NCBI GenBank assembly: GCA_964019335.1
Contig: OZ025699.1
Location: 310,001 to 374,000, forward strand
Direction of reading: 5' to 3'
Length of the DNA: 64,000 nt
Origin: Diplonema japonicum
Taxonomy: Eukaryota; Euglenozoa; Diplonemea; Diplonemida; Diplonemidae
How positions within the stretch are numbered: position 1 is the stretch's first letter; every line of letters begins with the position of its first letter. A program made the translations under genes and the position numbers. Under the pieces are notes generated by a model, which did not search any database, had not been told where the DNA came from, and was given only the letters and a program-made list of their open reading frames with translations. This document shows positions 1-10,173 of this stretch, in pieces.

Positions 1-8
1 CAAAATCT

Positions 9-77
9 CATTATTTAACTAGTTAAATAATGGCGATTTCGCGTTAAATAATGGCCATTTCGCGTTAAATAATGAGG
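9..77. repeat. 24-bp perfect palindrome followed by three 21-bp tandem repeats
   Basis: Positions 9-32 are a perfect palindrome centred on CTAG. Its right arm begins a 21-bp tandem repeat (22-42, 43-63, and a third partial copy from 64) with unit core GTTAAATAATGGC. The first two copies differ at one base. Function unknown; it may be the edge of a larger satellite that continues outside the window. Confidence 0.8.
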
Positions 78-184
78 CCCCTAGTGAGTGAAGAAAATGA
101 CGAAGAGTGAAATAAAAAAAAAAAAAAAAAAAAAAAAAAGATGTCTTTGAAGGGAACCTGCAGTATGTTACAGGATCGCCTAAA

Positions 185-230
<46 letters not shown>

Positions 231-280
231 TTATGTGTTCCTTTCGCCCACCACGCTGGCAAAACTTCAGAAGACAACGG

Positions 281-312
<32 letters not shown>

Positions 313-1924
313 AATAGAAGGTTTCCAGTGAAAACCAGTGATTTGATTAGGCATCACTTGGTCCACCCCCCTCCCCTCCCCTTCCAATTGTCTTCTTACG
401 TTACCATTGTGCTGCTTATAATGGCATCTGTGAGAGGGCAAAGGAACACAGTTTCCTCGATTTTGTTTAAGGGGATGAAAAAAGAGGAGTTTTTTTTTTG
501 TGTTTTTTCTTCGTTCGGTGATACCACCCTATTTTCAAAAGCCCGGACTCTTCTTTGTTGAAAAACTATAGTAACGCTTCACTAAATGTTTTGATTAACC
601 AAAAAGGTACTGTTTTTGACCATGGAAGAGCTCGGCCTCTTGTCAGTCCGTAATTGCTAGCCGCTATCGGCTGTTTTGTAGGGGGAAAAAAAGAAGAAAA
701 AAAGTGTCTTTTAACATGCTTTTAAAAAAAAAAAAAGAGGGAAAAAAAAAAAAGAGGAAAAAAAAGAAAAACTAGTCTGGCGCTTCATTTGAATAGTTTC
801 AGTGCAGGGGAGCGCCTACTGAAGAGAAAAAAAAAAAAAAAGAAAGAAGAAAAAAGAATTTTTTTTTCTACAATATTATATATAAGAGAAACAGGGGGCC
901 ATTTTTCTTTTGGTGGCGCCCTGCACAAGCACTGTACTTAATTACAGATTAAAAATGGAGAAGCAAAAAAAAAAAGAAAAAAAATCTTTTTGGCGATGAA
1001 CAATGGTCATGTATGTGGCACTCATGGAACCAGCGGAGAGAGCAGGGAAAAAAAAGAAAAAAAAGGGGGGAGTGAGCATAGCAATGAACAAGAGGGATTC
1101 TGTAAGAATAATAATAAAAAAAAAACCCCTCTTATGGACATACGTAAGCTTCGTTCGGTCGGACCTCTTGGGGGAACGGTTTTTTCTTTTTTCGGGGACC
1201 AATGTTTCCGACCTCCCAGTGGTGGTTCCTGGTAATTGTGGTTTGGGGGAAAGATATAAGCGAAAGGGAGATTTTTATTGTCAATCCGTACACGTGGGGA
1301 AGCCTGGACGGGGGTGGAGAGCCCACCCTACGCGTGGCGCCAGTTAGCATCGCCCTCAACGGAGAGACCCTTATCTCATTACATCGAACAAAGAGGTGGT
1401 TTCACTAGGTCTAACAAGTAGCCTCACTGGCCTTGTGCCAGTTAAGCAAGCCACCCACAACTCTCCAGTTGGTGTTTAATCTCCCTGTTTCAAAACTCTT
1501 TCTTTACCTCTCCACTTTTACTTTCTACGGGACCACAGGGGGGAATGAAGTTTAAAACACAAGGATGGCCGCTGTGTCACATAGAGACTACCTTTCTTTT
1601 TTATAAAAAAAACTTTTCGTTCTTCTTCTTTTCGATGACTTCACACAAACTCGGGGGGAAGGGGGGGCGGCTACCCTTGTCGGCGTACGTGCACGCTGTA
1701 AAATCTGGGCACAAAAAATGCAAACATTTTTACACTCGATTCAAGTTTCTATCAGCAGGACATTCTTCGTCTCTCTCCGTCATCGAGGTCATCGGGGATA
1801 TTGCCTTAAATCTATCCTGAAGACTTTTCAAAATGAACGCCGCACGAGCTTAACGCGTACGCAGCAAATCTAAAAAAAAAAAAGTGCGCACAGCGTACGG
1901 TGAAGTATCGGCATGAAGAGGAAA
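78..1924. other. gene-free, homopolymer-rich intergenic DNA
   Basis: No coding region is supported. The stretch has A-tracts at about 113-139, 185-228, 280-310 and 829-841. A module at 139-184 (AGATGTCTTTGAAG then an imperfect CCTGCAG...CAGGATCG hairpin) recurs at 8483-8527 and 40579-40617. A second module (AACTAGTCTGGCGCTTC, about 769) recurs near 3756 and 12692. Apparent reading frames here are poly-Lys or poly-Phe artefacts of the homopolymers. Confidence 0.6.
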
Positions 1925-2509
1925 CTAAAGGGGGGGCCTGAATAATTCCCTCCCAAATAATGTGTTTTTTCCCAAATAATTCTTTTTTTTTTTGGGGATT
2001 TTTCCACTCCAAATTTCCCAAATAATTCCCAACCCCCTTTCTTTTTTTTTTTTGGGGACCAGGGTGGGGGGGGTCACATGGTAGTCATGCAATGGGCTTT
2101 TCTCAGTTATGCCTGTGCAGGGTACTAGCCTACCTAACCCATTATGACACCCCTTTTTTGACCAAAAAGTCGATTTTCACCTGGTTTTGGGCACTTATGA
2201 GCAATTCCTTTGCATTTTGAACAGGGACCACAGGGTTTGGCACCTGGGTTATTGTGGGGGACTATTTTTCTTAATGCAAGAAGCTAGCTGGTTTGTGATG
2301 AACGGTTCAAAATTTCACAGAACCACTTAGTTCAAAGGCGCTTGTGGGTGGCCTGGGTGCTTCTGCATTGCCAGAAGGACATGTGCATTCATGTGTTGAC
2401 AACTTATCCTGTATTTGCTTTGTTTCATGGCCCACAATGTCAATATTCCATTCCTGAGCAAGATCCCAAAGTTGTGTCGTAGCCCACTGGCAGTATTGTG
2501 AGGCTGCTT

Positions 2510-2727
2510 ACACAAGTAAGAGTGCTGGCCCAGTGAGCCATAGAAGATGAGAAATATATTATAGTGTGACATGATCAGACTGGAACGGCCACCCTGGGGC
2601 ATCCTCTGCTCAACCCAGCAGACGTGGGAGGCCCTTCTTCAGAAGGTGCCAGTTGCTTGATCAGTGCCATCATGCACGCTATATTTTATTAGTACAAATA
2701 TAACAATCGATTGAAAAGGAAAAGTCT
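2510..2727 (+). mobile_element. 3' fragment of the 55-kb retroelement, flanked by 17-bp direct repeats
   Basis: A perfect 17-bp direct repeat (GTATTGTGAGGCTGCTT) sits at 2493-2509 and 2728-2744 and brackets this 218-bp insert. The insert matches the reverse complement of about 55,060-55,303, the 3' end of the element at 55,043-58,087, which also has a 17-bp duplication. The match includes CAAGTAAGAGTGCTGGCC and CAATCGATTGAAA. Nearly all differences are CpG to TpG/CpA changes. It is a 5'-truncated, methylation-decayed copy inserted in sense on the plus strand. Confidence 0.75.
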
Positions 2728-3005
2728 GTATTGTGAGGCTGCTTCTCACCATTTTGAGGGGTTAAGGGGGGCTGTGGCATGCCCCAAGCAGCCGAGGTGG
2801 GACGTTGATGACTGCAGCAGAGTGCCGAGTCAACGTGGCACTGTGGATAGGGCAAGCACATGAGAAAGGTCATGCAACTGCTCAACACCTTTAGCTATAT
2901 GCAATCTCACGGCTACCTTCCAGGTAGTTCTGAGGAGGCCATACAGCTAAGGGCACTTAGCAAAGTTTAGACAGTGCAGCACAGAATGTTGTTGCAGGTG
3001 TTACA

Positions 3006-3185
3006 ATGGACACTACACCTGATGAGACTCCAGCAGCCTCCCAAGCCCTTGCAGCTTCTCAAGCCCTGACAGTTTCTCAAGCCTCTCAGACCCCAGCAAC
3101 CTCCCAGCAACCACCTAATGCCAAAACCAGGCAGTTTGTCTGCAACGTTTGTGGGTTCTCCACAGCCTGGGAGAAAAACTGTTAA
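3006..3185 (+). CDS. short plus-strand ORF with a zinc-finger-like start, inside the TIR element
   Basis: A 59-codon ATG-initiated ORF encodes a Ser/Gln/Ala/Thr-rich stretch, then VCNVCGFSTAWEKNC before a TAA. C-x2-C followed by aromatic and basic residues resembles the first half of a C2H2 or BED finger. The frame stays open after the stop for some 25 codons and contains two His, so this could be a zinc-finger ORF broken by a stop. It is the only plus-strand ORF I consider worth listing in the first 15 kb. Weak evidence; it may be chance. Confidence 0.2.
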   Translation: MDTTPDETPAASQALAASQALTVSQASQTPATSQQPPNAKTRQFVCNVCGFSTAWEKNC

Positions 3186-3412
3186 AATTTCCCTTGGAAA
3201 AAAAAAGGGCATGAAAAAAGTCTTGGCACGATTTGGCATGTTAAGATTTCCAAAGTGCTCTAAGCCCTGCTCCCTGCTTTCCATGTGGCAGGCCCCCCAG
3301 CCCAAATAAATACAACCCAAATAAGTCTATTCCAAATAATTCTTTTTTTTTGGAGCCCTAACACCCCCCCTCCACTGCCCAAATAAAGGGATTATTCAGG
3401 GGGCCCCTTTAG

Positions 3413-3709
3413 TCTTCTTTTTTTTTTTCTTTTTTATATTTCTTTTTTTTTCTTTGGGGGAAACACCAAAGTAACTTTCAGAGAATCATGACAATAAAAG
3501 ACTATCGCCAAGGAAAACCGATCTTCTTGCACTAAAGAAGAGTAAAATGGCTTTGGGGGGGGGGGGGGAGGGGAAAAATCTTCAAAAGGGAGGGGGGGGG
3601 GGGGGGGGGGGATATGGTTCAAAAAGGGGAAGACACAGTACGGCACATGCACAGAAACCTCAAAAAAAAAGTTCCCCCTAGTTTCGCACGGGTGGGTCCA
3701 TTGTTATTT

Positions 3710-3758
<49 letters not shown>

Positions 3759-3854
3759 AGTTTGGCGCTTCCTTGCACGAGCAGGTAGACCCCATCCACC
3801 TGTCTACCCCTCAAGCAATGGTCGCCAATGATCGCGGGTACTATCGCAGGAGGG

Positions 3855-3890
<36 letters not shown>

Positions 3891-4387
3891 AATAATAATA
3901 ATAACGCTCCGGGTCCCCTAAGTGAACTAGCCGATGTGCGACATATGGAAGTTAAAAATAAAGAAATATAGGGGGGGGGCTTGTTTAAACCCTCTTTGCA
4001 GGCTTTGCTTTAAAAGAATGGACACACCCCCAAGCCGATGTCCTCTGGCCTTAACCACTCCTTAGATCGAGAACATATACTCTAACTGTTACCCAGTTTT
4101 TTTTTTCGTTTTACAGTATTCTTCCTCTTTTCTTTTTTTTTTTTCTTTTTTTTCTTTTTTTTTTTTTTTTGCAAGAACGAGGTCTTTTACTTGTCTAGTT
4201 CATATACTTCTCCAGGTACTTTCTACCCCGGAAGGTACATTCAACGACGACAAGCTCCCCCTCTATAAACTGTCAATTGCCATGGCGCCCGAAACGGGTA
4301 ATAAAAAAAAGAAAAAAAAAAGATCTTCACGATGAACGGTACCTGAACAAAAAAAGAACTATGCTCATATCTCTCTACCAGCCAGTA

Positions 4388-4438
<51 letters not shown>

Positions 4439-4936
4439 GAGATCTATGGAATGGAGGGGATTTCCTTTTTTTTTTTTTTTTGCTGTCGTTGGTTTCTCCT
4501 ATCGTTGTAAGAACGATGGTGAATAAAGGCTCATTTCTCTCACCCTCCCCCCCGGGATTGTTTTTGTGCACCGACGAGCCGCAAATAGATTAAGAGCCCC
4601 AGCCTTCTTTGCCAAAAGAAGAAGCTTAATCGTTGGAGGGGAGGGGTGAGGGGTGAGGAGTGAGAGAAGCTTCAATCTCATCTTTTTTTTTTCTCCTCAT
4701 TTCGTTTTTCTTCTTTTTTTCATACCCCCCCCGTATCTTCAAAAAACACACACATCACAAAAAAAGAGTCGGTGCACAGCCGGTGGGTTAACCTGTAGAA
4801 GGATAAGTTATCCCCACCACATGAGAAAAAAAAACAATAGGGGGGGGGGGGGGGGGAAGCCTGGGAAATGGTCTTTGTTTCTTTTTTTCTTCTTAATTTT
4901 CTTTTTTTTTTTTGAATTCTGTAAACCCCTCCCCCC

Positions 4937-4938
<2 letters not shown>
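3413..4938. other. gene-free, homopolymer-rich intergenic DNA
   Basis: No gene seen. Long G-runs (3555-3568, 3591-3610), A-tracts (3711-3756, 3856-3889, 4387-4434) and T-tracts dominate. A module at 4772-4807 (GTGCACAGCCGG, then GGTTAACCTGTAGAAGGATAAG) recurs near 14,330, 35,150 and 48,005. Part of this stretch is the 3' flank of the esterase-like gene that ends at 5013. Confidence 0.55.

Positions 4939-5008
<70 letters not shown>
4939..5008. repeat. (CA)35 microsatellite
   Basis: An uninterrupted CA dinucleotide run of 35 units follows a C-run. On the minus strand it becomes (TG)35 and begins only four bases after the stop codon of the PC-esterase-like gene, so it would be the first part of that 3' UTR. 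It could form Z-DNA or affect 3'-end processing, but nothing here shows that. Confidence 0.95.
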
Positions 5009-5012
<4 letters not shown>

Positions 5013-7751
5013 CTAATGCCCGTCCCGAGTTAGCAAACTATCAAACGCATTCATCAAGATAATCCAAAGATTCGCCCCATAATAGTCATAGCACAAATGA
5101 CCATTTTTCGTTTGGATCGCCATGTCAGTGACCGTCTTTGATCCAGGCGTCCCGGGGTAAAAAGTACTGGCACCGCACATGTAATGAGTTCCATCAGTGG
5201 CCGGGAAGTATTGCAACATCGAGTACCTGGTCATAGATAAGGTGTGCGCGTTTGGCTGATTGATGAGCTTGGTAAGCTTCTCAAGCTTAGCGACTCTTGT
5301 CTCGTCGGGGGGGTTCTCCAAAAACCGGAAACGAACCTTCACTGTTCCTGGGAGGAATACGTATGTGAAATTTTTCGGGTGGTCTGCGGCAAATCGCATA
5401 GCACCCTTCATGTAAGAGTTGATAAAGTTGCTCGGCTGCCCGTCCTGCCACCACACCCCGACGGAACCGATATGAAAATCTACAACCCCACGGGTGGTGA
5501 AGGACTTTGTCTTGAAACTTGTTGGAAGCGGGTCCCAGATAAACTGCACCTCAAAGATCTGATTTTCAACAAGGTACACCCCTTTCTTTGGAATCTTGTT
5601 GACCAAAAAAACATCTTCCTTTTCACCCATTGCGTAGTAGAACTTGATGTGGCCCTTGTACTCGAAGCTGTGGTCCCAGTACCCATCCCGCGCAATGTGA
5701 ACAAACTTCTTGAACATTTGCCTGGTGAGGGAATCTCCTGAAAACAGTAGCTTCTTCCCCCGGAAAACCCGCATGAGATCGGCCCGGCTGTATTCTAACA
5801 AATTGCATGACTCTGAGATGACTTGTTGTCCTTTCTCCGTTTTTCTGTACGAGAAGACACCGTTATCCTTTCTTGTGATGGCTTCCAGATCTTTCTTGAT
5901 CCCGCTAAACGTGCATCGAGGGAGTTTTGTTGCGGGTGTGCAGTCTTGTACAGTTGAGTCGATGAATTTTCCTTTTCCCGGTGCGAAGCATCGGCCTGGG
6001 TTTTTACAGTATTTTCTGAAAACTAAAGGACCGTTTTCGCTGCAGCCGGACTTGGGTACTATTGTTTGGGGTGCGGCGCAGGATTGAAACACGAACGTTT
6101 CTGTTTTCTTCGTCACACACAGCTTTTCCTTGATGTGGTTGGGGCCATTCAGGTTATCAAGCACGTTGAACAACAATTTCCACCAGTTTGTGTTGAAGTA
6201 ATCGCGACATCTTTTCCCGGATTTCTTCGGGTTCGTCTGCTTCCTGTTGCACATGTATAGTCTAGGTGACAGAGGATCAAAGTACCGGAGCTTGGAGTAT
6301 GCCGCCATTGACAGCGAGATGGTGTTGGACAGTTGTAGCTTCTCTGCGAGTTGTTCCATCGACGCCTGGGCCACCTGTGAGGAGCTCTGGGACTTCTTCA
6401 AGGATCCCGGGATGAACACGTACTGGAAATCGGGCCGCGATTTTGCGTATTCTACCGCCCCGTCCATGTACGTGTTGAACATCTCAACATTGTAGCTGTT
6501 CTCCCAGCTCATGACAGCGATGTGAACGTCAACCTCACCCCTCGAGGCGGATAGCACGGAATATGTTGTAGGGTTTGACACAAAACTGAATTCAATTTCA
6601 ATGAGTTCATTGAGAACAGGGTGCTCGCCTCTCTTCGGCTTTCCTTGGAGCAGAACATCGTGTGATGTGTTGGAAGCGAAGTAAAGACCGCCTGTCCCAC
6701 CGAAGTCAAGGTTTGTTTCCCACTGAGTTCCGCGGAGCAAGTGGGTTAGTTTGATGAACATCTGTCGTGCTATGGAGTTCCCCGTTATTAAAATCCGCTT
6801 CCCCTCCCACAACTTGAATATCTCACCCCTTCCGTACTGTTTCAGCGAGCAAATCGAGCTCTTCACGTTCCAACCGACGGGCGTTCTGTGCCTCACGAAG
6901 TCACCGTTGTCGTGATATGTCACCTTATCAAGCATCTGCTCAATGTCGAGGCGAGAACATTGAGGAAGCGAGCTCTTGGGAGGATCGGGTTCACGCTCTG
7001 CTTCGGTGTACCTCCCTGTTTTGTACGCGAAACAATTGTCCTCTCGCAAGCAAAAGGGTGCGATTATCGGGTTCGGGGTCTCGAGGCGGCACTCTAGTTC
7101 AGATAGAACGGTACTTTGAGAAAAACAGTCGTTCGCCTCCCAGATCCACTTACACTCCTTGCAAAGCGGAATTGTAACATTAAGAACGGGCAACGGCGGA
7201 GGTGTAGGCCCACTTGGCGGGCTTGGTGTCGGAACTGGAGTAGGTGCCAATGTAGACTCTGTTGGTTCCGGTGTCGGCATGACAGAAAGCTCGTCAATGT
7301 ACTCGATTGTAACATCTGCCCCAGGTAGAATTCGGAGCGTTAGCCGCCTTGGGCCCTGCGCCTTAAGCGTGTGAACCCCAGTCATGAGCACAACTTGACT
7401 TGTCTCATTTGGTACTTCAGAAAGCGATTTATAGGGTCGTACTATACTACCATCACCTGTATCGTTTCCTCTTAATGGGTCTACGTAAATCTCGTTTGGG
7501 CGAGATGGGGTGGATGTAGGTGGTGATAACGTGGAGGATGCGGTGGGCGAAGGTGTAGAGGGGGGGGGGGGTGCGGTGTGGATTCCAGAGTCGTGTGTGT
7601 CTTTCCTCATCCAGATTCTGTTGATGCAGAATAATGTCAGCAGCACGCTTCCCACAATGAGCACCCTTATCATCATCTTTTCGGAGCCGGTGTACAGCCT
7701 ACTCGTCCCTTCTTCCTCCTCGTCGGGGGTGCTTCTTTGACCACGAGACAT
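5013..7751 (-). CDS. type II membrane protein with tandem PC-esterase/SGNH-like domains, first degenerate
   Basis: 912 residues. I start at the ATG at 7751 because the frame upstream runs through the poly-A leader as poly-Lys. A short acidic cytosolic tail precedes one TM helix (about 27-47), then Pro/Thr-rich linkers. Residues 88-110 carry a YVDPLRGNDTGDGS motif resembling the opening of DUF1565/beta-helix proteins. Two homologous domains follow (about 197-540 and 570-905). Domain 2 has the nucleophile motif SGDSLTRQMF (GDS 672-674) and a DxxH motif (DGTH, 853-856), as in plant TBL and CASD1 acyl-esterases/acetyltransferases. Domain 1 has GNS (324-326) instead of GDS, and SPRL (495-498) where DGTH should be, so it lacks catalytic Asp and His. 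Topology suggests a Golgi or surface carbohydrate O-acyl enzyme whose N-terminal copy is non-catalytic. Family call fairly sure; substrate unknown. Confidence 0.8.
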   Translation of the reverse strand: MSRGQRSTPDEEEEGTSRLYTGSEKMMIRVLIVGSVLLTLFCINRIWMRKDTHDSGIHTAPPPPSTPSPTASSTLSPPTSTPSRPNEIYVDPLRGNDTGDGSIVRPYKSLSEVPNETSQVVLMTGVHTLKAQGPRRLTLRILPGADVTIEYIDELSVMPTPEPTESTLAPTPVPTPSPPSGPTPPPLPVLNVTIPLCKECKWIWEANDCFSQSTVLSELECRLETPNPIIAPFCLREDNCFAYKTGRYTEAEREPDPPKSSLPQCSRLDIEQMLDKVTYHDNGDFVRHRTPVGWNVKSSICSLKQYGRGEIFKLWEGKRILITGNSIARQMFIKLTHLLRGTQWETNLDFGGTGGLYFASNTSHDVLLQGKPKRGEHPVLNELIEIEFSFVSNPTTYSVLSASRGEVDVHIAVMSWENSYNVEMFNTYMDGAVEYAKSRPDFQYVFIPGSLKKSQSSSQVAQASMEQLAEKLQLSNTISLSMAAYSKLRYFDPLSPRLYMCNRKQTNPKKSGKRCRDYFNTNWWKLLFNVLDNLNGPNHIKEKLCVTKKTETFVFQSCAAPQTIVPKSGCSENGPLVFRKYCKNPGRCFAPGKGKFIDSTVQDCTPATKLPRCTFSGIKKDLEAITRKDNGVFSYRKTEKGQQVISESCNLLEYSRADLMRVFRGKKLLFSGDSLTRQMFKKFVHIARDGYWDHSFEYKGHIKFYYAMGEKEDVFLVNKIPKKGVYLVENQIFEVQFIWDPLPTSFKTKSFTTRGVVDFHIGSVGVWWQDGQPSNFINSYMKGAMRFAADHPKNFTYVFLPGTVKVRFRFLENPPDETRVAKLEKLTKLINQPNAHTLSMTRYSMLQYFPATDGTHYMCGASTFYPGTPGSKTVTDMAIQTKNGHLCYDYYGANLWIILMNAFDSLLTRDGH

Positions 7752-8523
7752 TTTTTTTGTTTCTTTTTTTTTTTTTTTTTTTTTAATACCCTGACAGAAT
7801 AGAAATAATGGAAAGCTTTTTGTTGTTGTAAAATAATGCTCGCAGCCGTCTTGCCATTCTTGCATTCTTGTCATGCAAGTTCACCCAGAAGTTGATATTA
7901 GCACTGTGACGAAGCAGCATCAGGGCCGCACTCCATAACTTGTTCTTTTCGCTCACCACCACCTTTACAACATCCGTGTCGGCCAATGGGCTAGGTTCGG
8001 CTTCGCAGCTATCTTATCAGTGGCGCCCCCAGGGTTACTTTTTTTCGATTTGCATCAGCACCTCCTATCTTTTTTTTTTTTTAACGCTGTAATTTTTTTT
8101 CCGTTCCTTGTACTTCTGCCACGGCGGGAGACAGACATTTTTTTTTCCCTTCCGGATTTCTTTTTTTTGTTAGAATCTGATGATGAAAACATTTGAGTGC
8201 AAAATAAAAGTGGAACAAAAAAAAAAGAAGCGAAAATAATTGCTTTTTCAGAAACCTGCGCAAGGAGCAATAATCATTAAGAATGGTTAAGAATGCATGC
8301 TACTTCCTCAAAGAATAAGAAAACATGCAGCGAAAGGTAGGTTCTGGGGACAATAAACGATCAAAAAAAAAAAAAAGAAATTTTAAAAAAAGAAAGGAAC
8401 AAAAGTATGATAAAAAAAAGAAGTCAGTTTTTAGCAGTTATCTTTTTTTCTTTGTGCTAAATACTAAGGAAAACAAAAAAAAAGATGTCTTTGAAGCGAT
8501 CCTGCAGTATGTGACAGGATCGC

Positions 8524-8558
<35 letters not shown>

Positions 8559-9270
8559 AGAAAGGTAAAAAAAAGGATTTTCTTTGAAGCAAGAAGAAAC
8601 ATATAATATGAAAAAAAAAAAAAAAAGAAAAGGAGCAAGACAAAAAAAAAAAGAAGATAAGAGATAAGGAGGCCAGTGTTGGTGGCGCCTTGAAAAAGAT
8701 GAAGAAGGGTGGGGGAAAAAAAAAGGTGATGTTTAAGGGCAAATCCCACTTGAGGACTCACCCTTAAAAAAAAAAAAGCATAAAGAGGAGGGAAAGAGAA
8801 ATACCCTCTGCCAAGCGCTTATAGGTTAAGAAGAGAAGGCAGCAGATGAGTACTAGAAAAATAATTCAAAAAAAAAGGGAGAGGAAAATAGCCAAGGAGA
8901 GTAAGCAAACTATCTATGAAGAAATCACGAATTTGTTTACCGTTCTGCAATCAAAGCTTCTTTTCCAACCCCCTATTGTCTTCTTCTTTTTCTTAAGTCC
9001 CCATATCCCATTCCCCTGGCACTTCTTTTTCTTTTCAATTCACTTCTTTTCTTTGAATGCAATATGGCTTTTTTCTTTTTTTTAAAAGAAAAGTGATATT
9101 CTTTGGGCCGAGTAAGGATTTACTTGTTCTGCAAGTTACCTTTGCTTCCCGACCTCACTCGAGCGTAAGAAAAAAAAAAAAAAATATAATTAAATATGAG
9201 TTAAAGGAAGTCTTTGTGAAACGCTCCTTTGAAAAAAAAGGGGGGTAAAAAAAATGAAAGATTATTGTTC
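7752..9270. other. intergenic DNA, including the first copy of a repeated downstream block
   Basis: No gene supported. The esterase-like gene leader lies at 7752-7790. The module at 8724-8766 (GATGTTTAAGGGCAAATCCC, then GAGGA...CACCC) recurs at 48,333 and 52,668. Bases 8779-8990 (TACCCTCTGCCAAGCGCTTA to CAATCAAAGCTTCTT) recur at 12,265-12,470 and 14,447-14,660 as the 3' flank of each cysteine-rich gene copy. A GAGTTAAAGGAAGTCTTTGT segment near 9200 is the 3' tail of the non-LTR family found at 27.4, 40.8, 41.8 and 50.5 kb. Confidence 0.55.
7791..7815 (-). promoter_or_regulatory. candidate splice acceptor for the esterase-like gene
   Basis: On the coding strand a pyrimidine-rich run ends in CTGTCAG, followed by GGTATT, an A-tract of about 22 nt, and the ATG at 7751. 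The predicted 5' UTR is about 39 nt. It looks like a trans-splice acceptor; a cis intron in the 5' UTR is the alternative. Confidence 0.45.
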
Positions 9271-10173
9271 TTACTGCATTTCTTCAACCTTGTTGATGGT
9301 GTGCGTGTCCTTCCAGTTCGAGTGCGAAGAAATAGGAAGGTAGTTGACACCGAAAGGCCCAGTGGTGCTCCTCCACAGGAGTGCCCAAGCCATCAGATCA
9401 TTGGCGTCCGACATAGGCGGGACGTTAATAACCCCACCCTGCACCGGTTTCCAGAGCGACTTCCACAAGCAGCACCTGCGCTCAACACCAGTAGTCATCG
9501 AACCCACAACGGGGGGGAGTTCAGTTCCAGGGTGGTTCGGAGCAGGCCCTCTGACGATACTGGTGGTTGCTTGGGAAGGGCAGAAGGCGGGGAAGGTGAA
9601 GCAGCAGCAGGACTTCACACCAAAGGAGGGAATGCAGTACCTGCACCCCTTCTTCCCAAGGGTGTGCGGCATACTGTAGATACCTAGCATGTTGTCACCT
9701 GTCTGGAAGTTGGCGGAGAAGTGGTCCATTGTACCACCGGCAGTGCCGAAGTACCAAAACTGGCAGCACGACACATATGCTGGCATGATGGTGTACTCCG
9801 AGGCACAGCAGCAAGCCAGTGTCGGTGCACCTGGTCGGGCACTAGCGGTACCAAGCATCCCGTCTCCTTGGAAGGTTTCCCCTCCGCTGAAAAGCTGAGT
9901 GTACACCTTACCCGTCGCAGCCCCCGTGACTGTCTGCCTCGAGGCACAGTGGCAGGGGCTCAGCAGCGAGTACATGAAGTCAGAGCAGTTCTTCTCGATG
10001 GTGATCTCTGGAGGGGAGTTCCACTCCCGCGACACAGTGGTCCTGTAGCTGCAAGGCTGGATGATGCACGGCCAGAAGCAGGTCGGCTCACCCTTTATGT
10101 AGTACTTGGTACCGTTCATTTGATGGGCGTACGTAGGCATCTCGGTGTTCAGGGGAACGTGCATGTTCGTCAT
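9271..10173 (-). CDS. cysteine-rich protein of unknown function, copy 1
   Basis: 300 residues. The ATG at 10,173 follows an A-rich leader; the longer upstream frame is poly-Lys from that leader. There are 18 cysteines, many adjacent (ACCCAS, SCCCF, RRCC, PCHC), and no clear TM helix or signal peptide. No known family is recognised. The spread of CC and CCC clusters suggests metal binding, disulfides or lipidation of a soluble protein. A splice acceptor lies at 10,223 (TCTGCAG), giving a roughly 50-nt leader. Nearly identical to the copies at 12,831 and 14,907, which differ mainly in the first 25 residues. Three retained intact copies suggest a dosage requirement. Confidence 0.75.
   Translation of the reverse strand: MTNMHVPLNTEMPTYAHQMNGTKYYIKGEPTCFWPCIIQPCSYRTTVSREWNSPPEITIEKNCSDFMYSLLSPCHCASRQTVTGAATGKVYTQLFSGGETFQGDGMLGTASARPGAPTLACCCASEYTIMPAYVSCCQFWYFGTAGGTMDHFSANFQTGDNMLGIYSMPHTLGKKGCRYCIPSFGVKSCCCFTFPAFCPSQATTSIVRGPAPNHPGTELPPVVGSMTTGVERRCCLWKSLWKPVQGGVINVPPMSDANDLMAWALLWRSTTGPFGVNYLPISSHSNWKDTHTINKVEEMQ

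Larger units (their letters stand above)
1925..3412. mobile_element. CpG-depleted element with terminal inverted repeats
   Basis: The ends are inverted copies of each other: CTAAAGGGG at 1925 and its reverse complement ending at 3412, extending about 27 bp through CCTGAATAAT with two mismatches and one gap. TA dinucleotides inside each end could be a TA target duplication. The interior (about 2040-3310) differs sharply from the rest of the window: few CpG, many TG/CA, and few long A-tracts. No transposase is recognisable, so this is a non-autonomous or decayed DNA transposon. It contains a nested retroelement tail at 2510-2727. Superfamily cannot be assigned. Confidence 0.6.

Noticed and set aside
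19-441. Poly-Phe and poly-Lys reading frames here and at many A/T tracts
   Set aside because: They are translations of homopolymers, present in several frames on both strands, with no other protein signal.
4939-5008. CRISPR or satellite array
   Set aside because: It is a simple dinucleotide run; no spaced repeats typical of CRISPR exist anywhere in the window.
9344-9679. Plus-strand 111-codon frame repeated in all three cysteine-rich copies
   Set aside because: Antisense to the better-supported minus-strand gene; identical repetition follows from the duplication.
9271-10173. Cysteine-rich family as a phospholipid scramblase
   Set aside because: CCC clusters and a SDAND segment recall scramblases, but I could not align the calcium-binding segment or the C-terminal TM helix, and no further motif agrees.
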